Assembly (NCBI GenBank): GCA_024362935.1
Contig: JANCRA010000014.1
Coordinates: 7,891,258 to 7,955,257 of the forward strand
Source of the DNA: Setophaga petechia
Lineage: Eukaryota > Chordata > Aves > Passeriformes > Parulidae
DNA: 64,000 nt
Direction: 5' to 3'
Of the stretch, positions 12,401-24,400 are shown piece by piece (the first letter of the stretch is position 1; every line of letters begins with the position of its first letter). The notes under the pieces were generated by a model. It did no database searches and was not told the origin of the DNA. It saw nothing but the letters and a program-made list of their open reading frames with translations. The translations under genes and the position numbers were made by a program.

Positions 12401-15400
12401 AGGGATGAGTTGGATGTTACACTGAACCAGCCTTTTTTCTTTCCACACAGCTGTGAGAGGATACAGGTGACCCTGAACCTGGATGGAATAGTTCAGGTGC
12501 TGGACTACCACCTTAGTGATACATCCATTGGGATGATGACCAGAATTGCAGTCCTGAAATGGCTTTACCACTTGTACATCAAGACTCCTCGTAAGGTAAG
12601 TTGGGGACTCAGCATTCAGCTGAGCGTGTCAGCTCCCAGCCTGTTGCTTTGCCTTGGTAGCAGTGCAAATTGTAATCGTCTTGGTAGTTTTGCAAATGTG
12701 TGTCCACCTGCCTTTTCTGAGAAGGCTTTGGCTGCCAGATACCCCATAGCTTGAGGAAGAAGAGCTCTCTAGCTCAGATGGAAAGTGCTGGTGAAGCTCT
12801 TGGCAGCCTCCCTCAGGGCAGGTGTCCTGTGGCTGGGCATGACCAGGCCTGTAGGACTGATACCACCCATCCTTCTGCTTCCAGATGTTCCGACACACCG
12901 ACAGCCTCTTCCCCATCTTGCTGCGGACCCTCTCAGATGAGTCAGATGAGGTAGGTGCTACAAAAATCCTGGAAACTCACTGTCTCCACATCTAGCTGGC
13001 CTTTGGGTTTTTTGGTGGGACTGAGGTATTTTGTGAGGCTTGGCCAGTGTTGGCACTGAGGGGTTTTACCTTGTTGGCCAAACTGAAGAAGACCCAATGC
13101 AGAGCCTGCGGGTACTTGCCCAGCTGAAAACCCTGCCGTTCGAGGTTCTCTGATATATAAACATTGTTATCCATCTCTGAGAGTTGGTCCTTCAAAGAGG
13201 CATCACCCATGGGACTGGGGTCATGGTAAGAACCTTGTCGAGGGAGTTCAGGTGCTTTCCAACAAGCTCTGTAACGATGGAAGGGGGATTGTGTCCAAGC
13301 TGGCATTGCCAAATGCATATGCATGAGGCATTTAAGCAGCACCCACTGCTTGGACAGCAGCAGCAGCATTGCCTGGCAGGGCTGCAGTAGATGCCCAGTG
13401 GCATCAGGTTGGCTGGGGACCACTCAGCTTGGAAGTGAGCAAGGATAATCAGGCAGCAGCCTGAGCCAGCTTGCTCTGCTGTTGAGCTCTTCATCTCCCA
13501 TCTCCCAAGGTGCTGCACCATTTTCTCGCTTCCTTGTCTTGCTTCTTCACCCTTCTTCTCTGGTTCCAGTCATCTCAGTTTTGGTGGTGCTGTTGTCTTA
13601 TCCCCCTCTAAGCTGTTTCCTGGCACATTTCAGTGCTCGGATGGGAGGCCAGCAGCATGGCCCACAGCTGGCCCAGGCACTGGTAGAGCCTCCACCATCA
13701 GCTGGATCCTCTTGCCCAGAACTACAAATGATCCTGGCTGGTTTCTCATCCCAGACCTTCCTCATGGAATAAAAATCACACGCTGTTCTGTGCATTACAT
13801 GCTCACAGCACCAAACCCCAATCCTGCAATAAATCCCATGTGTGAGGGGGTCGTTAAGAGAGGAGGGAAGGGAATGAGCAAGCAAGGGAATGACTTGCAA
13901 AGGCAAGCAACTGCCTGGCCATTTTCCATCCCCTGCTGCTTACAATGCAGACCTTTCCAAAAGAGTCCCCGAGCACACATCTGCCTTTGCAATGCTCTAG
14001 AAAGCCTGCATCTTGCAGATAGTCTCTCCAGCTTGGCAGGAGATCTCTGTGAGTCATGTTGCAATTACACTGCTTATTAATATTTGAAAAAAACAGTGAA
14101 GAAAGGACCCTGGTGGTGCATTTCCTCCATGTGACATAACTGGGAATGGCTCAAAAGTAATTTTAAGCTGATTTATTTAATCCTGGCTTCTATTTATTTA
14201 AATGTTTGGAGGTGGCTTTTTTTTTTTCTGTGTGGAAATCCATAGACGAGTCAATCCATTAAACACCACCACTCAGCTGGCTGTCAACCAGATTTGCTGC
14301 TTTCTGCAGAGGAAATAGAAATGACTGAAATAGTAGGGAGGTTTTGAGCTGGACATTTTTGGGAGTGATGAGGACACTGTGAGCTAACTGACCTGCTATG
14401 TCAGTGCCTGTTAGGAAAGGGGATGTGGGGTGCTTGCTTAGCCAGTGGAGTATTTCTGTCCCAAGTCACCTGCAGGCTGTGACCCCTCCCCAGAAGCTCC
14501 TGGGTAACAGCTCCTGGATAACACCTGGTCAGCATGGGGGCCTGTGTGAGCTAACCATCAGCTCTGATGAGGAAGCATCTCCCTCCTCTTTCCAGATAGG
14601 GCTGTGCACATTGTGTGGTGTAGCATGAGGTGTACGCACATCCTCAGAGGGTTTTTGTGCTTTGTCCTATGATGCTGCCCTCCCCAAGGGAACCTGCTCA
14701 GCTGCAGTGTCAGTATCATCTTTATTCCCAACAAGGTTGAGCATCCTTCTGTAGTGCCTAGAGTTCTCCTGGCTCCTGTACACAGTTTGGAGGCTGCCTG
14801 TCATTCTGCTGATGTGCCCTGGAGCAGTTGTTTGTCACCAGCTCATCACCAAAGGATAATCTGGCTTCAGAGGGTCAGTGCTAGTCTGTGCATCAGACTG
14901 AAAGACTGTACTCAGACACCTTATTTTTAAGATCTTGTCTTGCTGAGCTGCTCTCAGTCTCTCTCTGCATTGCCATAAATAATCAAGCTCAAAGCAAAGG
15001 AAGACTCATGCTGGATGGAGCCAGATCCATGTCCCTTAAGTTCTCACCCCTGTTTTTGTGATTCAAGTAGCACAGGGTGTTGCACCACCTCCACTGTGCT
15101 GAACAGGGGCCAGTAACTCATGATGCATCTGCAGTGTCCTGAGTCATCTCTGCCATCTCTCCTATTCCCCTTCCTACCCAATTCTCCTGTGCCAGTAAAG
15201 AAATGGTCAAGAGACCTCGTTAAGATTCACAAAGGTAGCGCAGAGAAGTTGGAGCAGAGCTGAAGCAGGCAGTTCCCTTTGATATGTAGACAAGTCAGGA
15301 TCCAGGATTCCTCTCTGTCAGATGTTGTGCTGCTGCACTGCGTCACCTCATGCTGCTTCCTGTGCTTTCCTGACAGGGAGATGTTCTGTCCTGCCTTTGA

Positions 15401-18400
15401 GACCTCGTTTTGAAGGCAATCTATGAAAGCCCTGCTTAAAATTTGATGTGCTTGAAAACTTCCTTACAAGACGTAACTGGATCCTGCTGGGAGTGGGTTT
15501 TTCTGCACTATCTGCTTGCTGCCCTGGTTGAAAAACTGATGTTAGAAGAGATGAAAAGTTAGGAAATGCTGTTTGGGAGGAGTGAGTAGGACCTTTCCAC
15601 CTGCAGGCTTAAGGCACCACTGGTGATAGGCACTGCTGAAAAGACGACACGTTCTTCAGATTGTCTCCTGCAAGTGCATGGTGCAAAGGCAGCTTTGGAT
15701 GTAGTCTCTCAGTTCCCTGGATTCTGAACAGATCCAGACACTGAGCTGAAGTGAACACAACAGGAGCTGAGGCATCTCTGAGAAAACTGCGAAGCAGTGG
15801 CGCTACTCAGTTTCTTTCTTTGCTTTTTCTGGCTCTTTTTCTTTCTCTGTTTTTTCCTTTTTCCGGCTCCAGAATGCAATGGTTTCTTTATGGCTGAACA
15901 TGTTCCTGTTTGCTTATCTGCCCCCCTCAATCTTACTGGGGGTTGAAAGTTGTGCTGGGACTTTTGTCTGAGTCATGCAGGAATGACGCATGAGGTGGAG
16001 CTGGTGTCTGATGTGAAGCAGGATAGGCTCTGGCTTCCTCAACTCTGCTAACGTGAAAACCTGCCCAGGGCTGGGCAAGGCTTTGAGTACAGAGGCACTT
16101 CTTTCAGAAGTCTCCTCAAGAGTTGGTGACCACCTCTAGAGAGAGTGAACTAAGCCTTGGCTGCTACTGACTTTGGAGGGCAGGTTTAGATGAGTTACTA
16201 AGAAGAAATTCTTCCATGTGAGGATGGTGAGACACTGGCACAGGTTGCTGAGAGAATCTGTGGCTGCCCCATCCATTAAAGTGTTCAGGTTGGATCGGGC
16301 TCTGAGCAACCTTATCTAGCAGAAGTTGTCCCTGCCCGTGGCAGGGGGTTTGGAACCAGATGGTCTTTAAAGGTCCCTTCTAACCCAAACCGTTATGTGG
16401 TTCTCTGAAGTACTTGAACCTCTACATGACCCTCAGGCCAACTGCCCACAAGAAGCTGAAACATTCTGCCTTCTCTTGGGTTTCCAGTATTAAACTAGAA
16501 GAGAAGAAAACCCTGGGATGGTGGTATACTGATAGTCATCTCTTTCCTTTGCATGTCCTGGTGTCGTGTCTTGCTGCAGCACTGCAGGGTTTCAAAGCCA
16601 GGTCTGTGCCCTGCTCTGAGCTCTGCTGTCACACTGAATCCTGGCAAACTTCTCCTGTCGCACCCAATCCCAGTACAATGACACTGAACAAAGGCTTGTG
16701 CCAAAGCAAATAGCTGTCTTAGTGTGGCTTGGTTTGGAGCTTTGTTCTGTTGGGTTTAGAGCCATTGTCCTCCAGCTCCTGGCCTTTCATCTGCCACAGC
16801 TGAAATATTGTGACCTGATGCAAAGCAGAGGTGTAAGCTAAAGACAGCAAAGAGGAGAACTGCAATATATTTATGCCTAACTTTATTTAAACTTTTTTTG
16901 GTGGCAAAGCTTCTCTGGAGGGAGACTCAAAGCTGTGAGGTACTGAAGCAAGGAGGCAATTTGTTTTCAAGAGGGACCCTGAGGGTGAGCTTGCGACTGA
17001 AATGGGGTATAAAGAAATGTGTATAATTCCAGTCAGATAGTGGAAAATGCAGTTAGCCTGGTTTGCCATAAGTGGAAGCAGCTTGTAAGCAGAAGTGATG
17101 CTTTCTCAGTGGACTCAGGACCACCTGGTTTAACAATAATCTGTGTGCTGCATCCTGCAGAAATAGGAAGTTTCTTTGTGGGGAGTATGATCCATAGGGA
17201 GCTTCTTGGCTTAGGCCCAGTTTCAGACCACAGTTTCCTAACTTACATGTACATATGTATATGCAGTTTATGTGTACAGTGAGCAACTGGGGTAAACTGG
17301 CAATCTGGGCTTGAGGTGGTTCTTGTAGCATTCCTGGGTGAAGTTATGGAGCAGACTAAAACCACAGAAAACCTGACTGCCATGGAGGACAGGCAATCTC
17401 TGTCCTGGGAAGCTGACTCAGAGAGGGTCTAGGGTGGGATGGAGATGTAGGATGGAAGATTTGGTGAGCTGGGTTTTGGGTGCCTGGTTCCCTGTGTGCA
17501 GAGGGAGGTCGTGAGTGGGAGACAACAAATAAAAGCGAACGCTTTGCCTGTCTTGAGCTCTAGGACTGTGGGTGTTGAGTTTCAGGAGTTTGCAGGCATC
17601 CAGCCTCCCATAGCATGGCCTGAAGGGATACTCCAGGGCTTTTCCAGCCCCATTCCACCAGCTGGACCTGTGTTGCATCCTTTCCTGCCCTCAATGCATG
17701 AAGCAATAGCACTTGTGGCACTTGGACATGGTTTGGTTGTGAGCATGGCGGTTGGACTTAGTGATCTTAGATTTTTTTTTTCAACCTTCAAGATTCCATG
17801 ACTCGATGATCCTTGTGGATCTCTTCCAACTCAGCATATTCTGGGATTCTATGATTCTATGAAATACCTCCTTGGCATCCTGCCCTGGCTGGCATCAGGT
17901 GGCATGTAAAGCTCCCCGTGTGCTAATTAAACACATTTAAAGGGGTGCTCTGAGCTGTGACAGTGTTGGGTGCTGCAGGCCTGGCCCTCACACCCCCAGC
18001 AGCAGGGACAGTGGGGGATTTACAAAAGCAGGAGGGTGGGCAGGGAGTTTTCAGGTTCCAGCTTGTTTTGGGATGGCTGTAGCTCTGTTACCAAGTGCCT
18101 TCCCCCACTGCCAGCTGTATTTGCTGGTGCTGTGAGCATGTGTCAGCCTGACCTGGCAGGATTTGCCCTGGGGAGTAGAGGAGAAGCCCCCGGGCCTTCT
18201 GCCTTCCCTCTGCTCGCCATCCTCTCCTGGGAAGGCAAAAAAAGTAGATCTTGGCAAGATCAGAGGATAAAAGTTGCTGTGTCGGGGACCTAAAAAGAGA
18301 TTTGGTTAAATTGGTGTGGGAAGATTAATGATGGGCTTTCTTTTCTTTTTTTGTCTTTAAAGCTGGAGGCAGGGGGGATGCAAGTTTGCTTTTCACACTG

Positions 18401-21400
18401 TGTCTGTCTGGGGCTCGGCCAGCCTCGCTCCTGGCCACTCCTGGCTCCAGGATTGCCTGCCCATGCTCACCTCTTTCCCTGCTACAGCTAAAAGCATTGG
18501 AAGGAGGAAAAATATAAAACAAATAGGACTGCATTTATGCTGTGGAGAAGGAGGAAGCACCCAGCAGCATCCTTGGCTTTTCCTTGTTCCCGCTGGGTCT
18601 CTCCACCACCTGCATTGCCCATCCTGGAAATGCCATGGGGGTTTCCACAGCCTCCCAGATTTTTGGGCCTCTTTGAAGTGCTTTGCAGCCCTTAATGTTC
18701 TTGTTTTCTGTCTTCAGCTGAATTCCCATCTTCTCCTTGGCAAGAATAACCTGATCTTGAGCACCCCATTTCATTGCCCAGGGAATATTAGATGTCCACT
18801 AGGACATCCAAGGCCATCCAGGAGCATCTCCCTGCTGCACGCAAGCATTTTGATTTATTCCTGTTTTTCACAGCTTATCTGTAAATACCAGCAAGGACAG
18901 CACCTTGAGGAGCCAGTCCATACCCTTCCACTGCATGTGTCCCAGGAGCTGCTGCTGCAGCCTGCTCTGGTGTCCTGGTAGTCATCATATGCTGTGGGAT
19001 GCTAAATCTCACTCCCAGGGGTCTGCAGCACATTTGGGGTCCTCTCCCCTTCCTCTGCCTTGGGCTGGGGCCAGCCCAGGGTTCTGACAAGAGGCAAATG
19101 CCCCCCCTCTTGCAGGAGCACCGAGGCACCACTTTGCATGCACAGGGAGGTGCATCCCACCCAACACTCCCCATCCAGGGGCTGCTTCCCCCCGTGCCAC
19201 TGCCAGCAGAGCTGCTCTCGGCTCCATTCAACCAGAACAAGTGGCAAATTAACCTGACCTAGATCTGGAGAAGCTGACAGTTGTGTGTGCCCTCAAAATC
19301 TGTGCTCTGGAGGCAATGCAGGGAGAAATCTTGCCTGTTCTCAGAGAGGAGAAATAGCTGCTTATTTATAACTGTCTGGAAACCTGCTTCTCATTCCCCG
19401 GCCACCCAGAGCTTGTCCTCTTCCATGCTGCTCTTCATCCCTGTGCTGGGAATGGCTTGAGACATTGGACAGGTCTCCCCATCCATCATGACACTGCTTC
19501 TCTGCTCCTTCCTATTTACACTAACCAGGCACACATTTGCCCACAGCAGGGCACACTGTCCTGTGTCTCATCACCACTGGGAAGCCTTCCCAGAAATCCC
19601 TTCGGGATCAGGAAAACGCCCTTGGGGGTTGATCCTGCAGGCTGGCTGTCAGGATCACACCTTTGCCTGGCAGCTGGGGTGGGCTCTGGCCCTCCTGCTC
19701 ACGCTGTCGGTCTGAGGGCTGCTGGGTTCCTGAGGGATGGGACCAGCTCGCTCCTGGCGCAGCCGGCCGTTGCCATGGCAATGGCAGGATATTGCTTTCT
19801 TACAGCCTCCTGGCTCGCACAAAGCCAGCCAGCTCCAGCTCTGCTCAGCACAGGGATGTGCAGTGCATACCAAGCACTCCTGCCTTTCCTCTGTCCCCAG
19901 CTGGGAGCCCTCTCCAGAGCATGCGGGAAGAATCAGCGGGAGCTGGAGCTTCCTGCCTCTTTCCCACGGCTGGAAAACCCCAGGTCTTTTTCTGCCTGTT
20001 TTTCCTCCCAATGCTCATGTACAGATCCCTCCTGCTTATTATTTCCTCCATGTTTTTCAGTGGCAAAATTCAGCCTATGCTGCTTTTTCCACCCCCTGCC
20101 TGTAACCCACCACAGGGGGGATATTCCTTAACCTCTCCGAAGCTGTGCTCTCCATGCATTCCCTCCAGTGGTGCTGGTCACTGCTGCCCTGGCTACCCTG
20201 GCCAGAGCATCCTGAACCCAATCAGGATCTCGGAGATGGCACTCATGACACAACTCTGAGAGGCTGGATTAAGGATCTGTCCTCAAGGCATGACTCTGAA
20301 AGCTTTGGGATGCAGAGGGTTGTTTCTTGCTTAACTCATATTTCCTCAAGCTGTTGGAGCTGCTGGTGAAAACTCAGCTGGATGATGTGACTGGGTCGGG
20401 GCACCAGGGCAGCAGTGAGTGCAGCAGGAAGGCAGTCATGAGTGGCCAGATCATGCTGTACATCAACCACACAGTGCCTCAGCTCCTGGTTGTGTTGGGT
20501 TTGGCAAAATGTACCAAATGAATGAGAGTCCTGGCTCTTGCCTGACTGCCAGCCCTCCTAGCCAAGCCCCGAGTCCCTTTGCCAGTTTCAGGCAACATGA
20601 CTTGGAAACCTTTATGGGTGTTATTTCTCCGTAGTGAGAGCCTGAGAACCAAGCTGGTGCCTGTTCAAAGGCTGCAAGTTCAGCTGAGTCACATGATGAG
20701 CCACTAGAGAACCTACACAGGGCTTCAGGAGACCTGGCATCCTGAGCTCTGCTCAGGGACATCCTCCCCTTGAAACAAAACACCGACAGCATGTCTGTCT
20801 GAGCCACAGGTGCTTGAAATCCAGGCAGGGAGGGAGGACCAAGGTCTTCCCTCTGCCAGGGACCACAGACTCCTCTCCCTGGAAGAGGATGAAGGCTGGT
20901 GATGGCAGGGTCCTCCCATGCTGGCAGTGAGCTCCCAGCCTTGACAGCATCACAGAGGTGCTGTATTCTTCAGGGACAGCAGTACAAGTTGTTGTCTTTT
21001 TGGTTTTTTCCTGCCTTTGGGAGCTGTGAGTTGAGACTTAATCATGTTTATAGGCACAGGGTCTTCCCAGGCGTGCTGGAGCCTTGTGGTGCCTTTGGCA
21101 GGCTGCTTCCTCACCACTGCCTCTGCACCATACACTGCCTAGACACCACACTGCCTGCTCTGAGGCTGCTGGGGGCTTGAAAATCAGCCTTAATTAAAAA
21201 AAAAAGCCCCAAAAATGCACTCAGCTTAAGATATCTGTGCAAAAGAAAAATCGAGGAACTCCTCTTTCTGGTTTTCAAGGGTTGTGTTTTCCAGCATGAT
21301 TTAAAGAAAAAAACATAATTGACTTTTTGTTTTTCCCGGGGGGGGCAGGGATTCTATGTTATCTCAGAAACTAAAACTCCTATATAGCTGCAGCTCTTCA

Positions 21401-24400
21401 GAAAGATGCATTGTGAGAGCACAGGGAAAACCTGGGATACTGTGCTGGTGGGCAGAGGGTGGTTGGGATGTGCTGTGCCAGATGTTGAGGAGTAAAGACG
21501 TGGCAGCTGACCCTTTTTGGCAGCCTTTTTGCTCTGCACAGTCCTGCTGCACTTAGAGCATCAGGGACAGCTCATGAAACATCTCAACCCAAGGACGTTT
21601 GAATGAAGGGAACCCAAAATAGCCTGAGACATGAGAAGGGTTGGGGATGGAAAAAAAAAACCCACCCAGTAATAACTTCTCCAGAAGTGCTATATATAGA
21701 CTGATTTGGTGACTTCTGGAAAGAAAGGGCTATGAAATCTGAATGGCAGCTCTGGCTTGACATCCAGAGGTGAGCCTTCCCTGGGATGCTGCCTTGCAGA
21801 GGGAGCTGGCTGGTATGTGCCCCCAGAACATCCTTGTGCTCTTGCTGGGATTGTCCTAAATCTGAGGGTATGAAGGGAACACAAATCCCAGACTTCCACA
21901 AACTGGGACAAGGGGAAAGCAAGCCCTATTCCTGGTTGTGTAAATTTGGTTTCATTTCATATGCTTCCTCAGGACTCTCAGTGCAGAAACTGGGGTTTTT
22001 TTCTTTATTGTCTTTACTGCCCCATCCCCTCCACAAACATTTGAAATTTCCCCTTGGAGTTTTGTAGGTAGCCCTCTTTTACTATACCTTTCAGTGTACT
22101 GGGATTTGGCGTTTGCTTCCCACCTCACCCTCTCTGTATGTGGATTTGGAAAGGAAAGCTCACCCTGCACCATCCCTCTCTCCACAGGTTATCCTGAAGG
22201 ACCTGGAACTGCTGGCTGAGATTGCTTCTTCCCCAGCAGGACAGACCGAGGAGGGGCACGGTCCCTCCGATGGCTCCGATGTGCGACCTGGCCCGGTGGA
22301 GCTTCATGTCCCAGCCAGGCCTGGCCAGCTGAGCTCCTCCAGTGAGTGCCCCTGTGCCACAGCTCCGTGCCTCCCTGCTCCTGGGCTCTCTCCGTGTTCC
22401 ATGGCACCAGTCAGGTTTGCTCAGGCAGAAGGAGAAGCTTACTTTACAGTAATAAATCAATGTCTTCATCCCCACCCAGCATGGTTTGGGAATCAAGTCT
22501 ACCATGGCACAGACCAGGGTGCTGCTTTTATTTTTGCTGCTTTTTCCTCTAGTTTGTGTTTTGGGGATTTAGGGCTCAGTTTAGCAGCAGGATGCCCCAG
22601 AGGCCAGTGTGGAGAGATGTCTTTGTTGTCCTATTTTTTATGGGACCTTGGGCTCCAGCCTCTTTTCTCCTTGTAAAAGCTCTCAGAGCCCTAGAATCGG
22701 TGCAGGATGAGATACTGGCTGCAATCCCAGATCTCCAAAACATCCATATATCTGCAGAGGGATCCCTGTGCCAGGCTGCCCACATTGGCTATGAACTGTT
22801 ACATTGCTCTGAGTGTCTGGCAAAACCTCAGGAGAGAGATGAAGAGGGACGATCCTATTTTCTGGGGACTTGGGAGTTTTAAAAAAGAAATATAACCTTT
22901 CATTAATTATCCTGCACATGGGGAATTTTTTTTCACCTTCTCTTGTCAGTGGTTCATGCTTTACAGTTGCTTGGCTTCTCCTTCTCCTCCTCTGCTGCTA
23001 TTTAAAGGCCTCGCTGTTGTACTCCCCAGGCCAGGTCGTCCCAGCCAAAAGCACGTTTCATGTGAGCTTTGGATTGCAACCCGAGCACTGAGCCAAGGCT
23101 GCCTCTCCCTGCAGAGGATGCAGCCACGGGGCCTTGCAAAATCACCACCAGAGTGAGAGGTTTTGCTTTCCCATCCTCAGGCTTTGTTTTCTCTGAACAT
23201 CCTGGATCACTCACCCCTCCTTGGTCTTATAAATGTCTGCACCAGCAGTCAGCTCAGGTCTTTGGCTGTTCAGGGTGGTTTGTTTTTTGTTTTTTGGTTT
23301 TTTTTGGTGGATCTACCTGTTTCCTGCTGGCAGCTTTATCTCTGCAATGGAGAGGTGAGGGCTGCAGAGCTGGTGACCTCCCTGAGCTTTCTACAAGTCT
23401 CATCCATCCTCCCTCTGTCAGAATTGAGACTGCCTGGGTGGAGCAGCTCCTGCAGCGCTGGCCAAGCAGCTGAGGAGCTGCAGTTCAGCTCGCACTGATG
23501 GTTGTCTGAGGTTTCCTTCCTTCTGGATGAACTAAAAATAGCAGGCTGGATGGCGTGGATCCTAACGACTGCCGTGGCCCCTGTTAGCTCTCTGGAAGAG
23601 CAACTTGGCTTCACTTACTCAAGTGTAACCTTTAAAAAGAGTCTGGCTCTCCCCTCCTGGAGTAGATCTGCTGGAGCCAGAGCTCCTGTTGCCCCAGGGT
23701 GGGACAACTTGCCCCCTAGTCCTAGTGGGGTCTGGCTTCCTCACCTATTTTCCTCCTCCCTATAATGCACCAGAAAATTGTTCCTTAAGAATTTATTTGG
23801 AACTGAGCTTTGCAGGGTCATTGGCTTTTAACCACAGGCAGATGTTTTTGGGGAGGGGAAAAAGGAGCTGGTTCATTGGCCTTGGGTGTTTATCACGGCC
23901 CCAGCCCTGTCTGGCTTTGACCACCCAAGGCTGAGACCGGATGGGCTGCTGGGGAGTTCCCCCAGGGAAATTGAGGGTCCGAGCTGGGCCAGGACCTTCC
24001 TGGATTATGCCTGGAAAATCAGAGGCTCCTGAAAAATACTCCTTTTGCCAGAGGGTTGCTTGAAGGGAGGATGTTTTGGAGCAGGACGGTGGCCAGTGGA
24101 AATCCCCATGTCTGAACATGGTCCCAAGTGATGAGAGCAAGTCAGCCAAAACTCTGCCATTCCCAGGCAAAAACCATGAGATGCTGGCAACAGTGATAGG
24201 GTGTTCCCCTTTCTGGAGTCACTGTTTTTGTACTGGGATGTATGGAATGGTTCCCTAGGGTGCTGTGGTTCAGACAGTGCTGTATTGGCAGTAGGATGGA
24301 TGCTGTTGCCCCATTAGAGTGGGGGCTGAAGGGTCTCAGGATTCTCCCCAGGCTTAAATCTCTCCATTCCCTTCATCCACTTCAGACTGAATTCCCATTG

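Larger units (their letters stand above)
6059..12450 (+). other. VAC14 intron, 6.4 kb
   Basis: It contains a CR1 fragment near its 3' end (about 12165-12350) and an E-box-rich block at about 9820-10100. Nothing else recognisable was found. Open frames of up to 207 codons occur on the minus strand (9825-10448) but lack any protein resemblance. Confidence 0.8.
12951..22187 (+). other. VAC14 intron, 9.2 kb
   Basis: It holds two CR1 fragments (16186-16402 and 17698-17862) and otherwise unremarkable non-coding sequence. No RNA gene or additional exon was recognised. The longest open frames (for example 19457-20131, 224 codons) look like chance in GC-rich intron. Confidence 0.8.

Noticed and set aside
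19457..20259. Overlapping + strand open frames of 224 and 198 codons
   Set aside because: Two frames are open over the same stretch with unrelated, low-quality protein sequence, as expected by chance.
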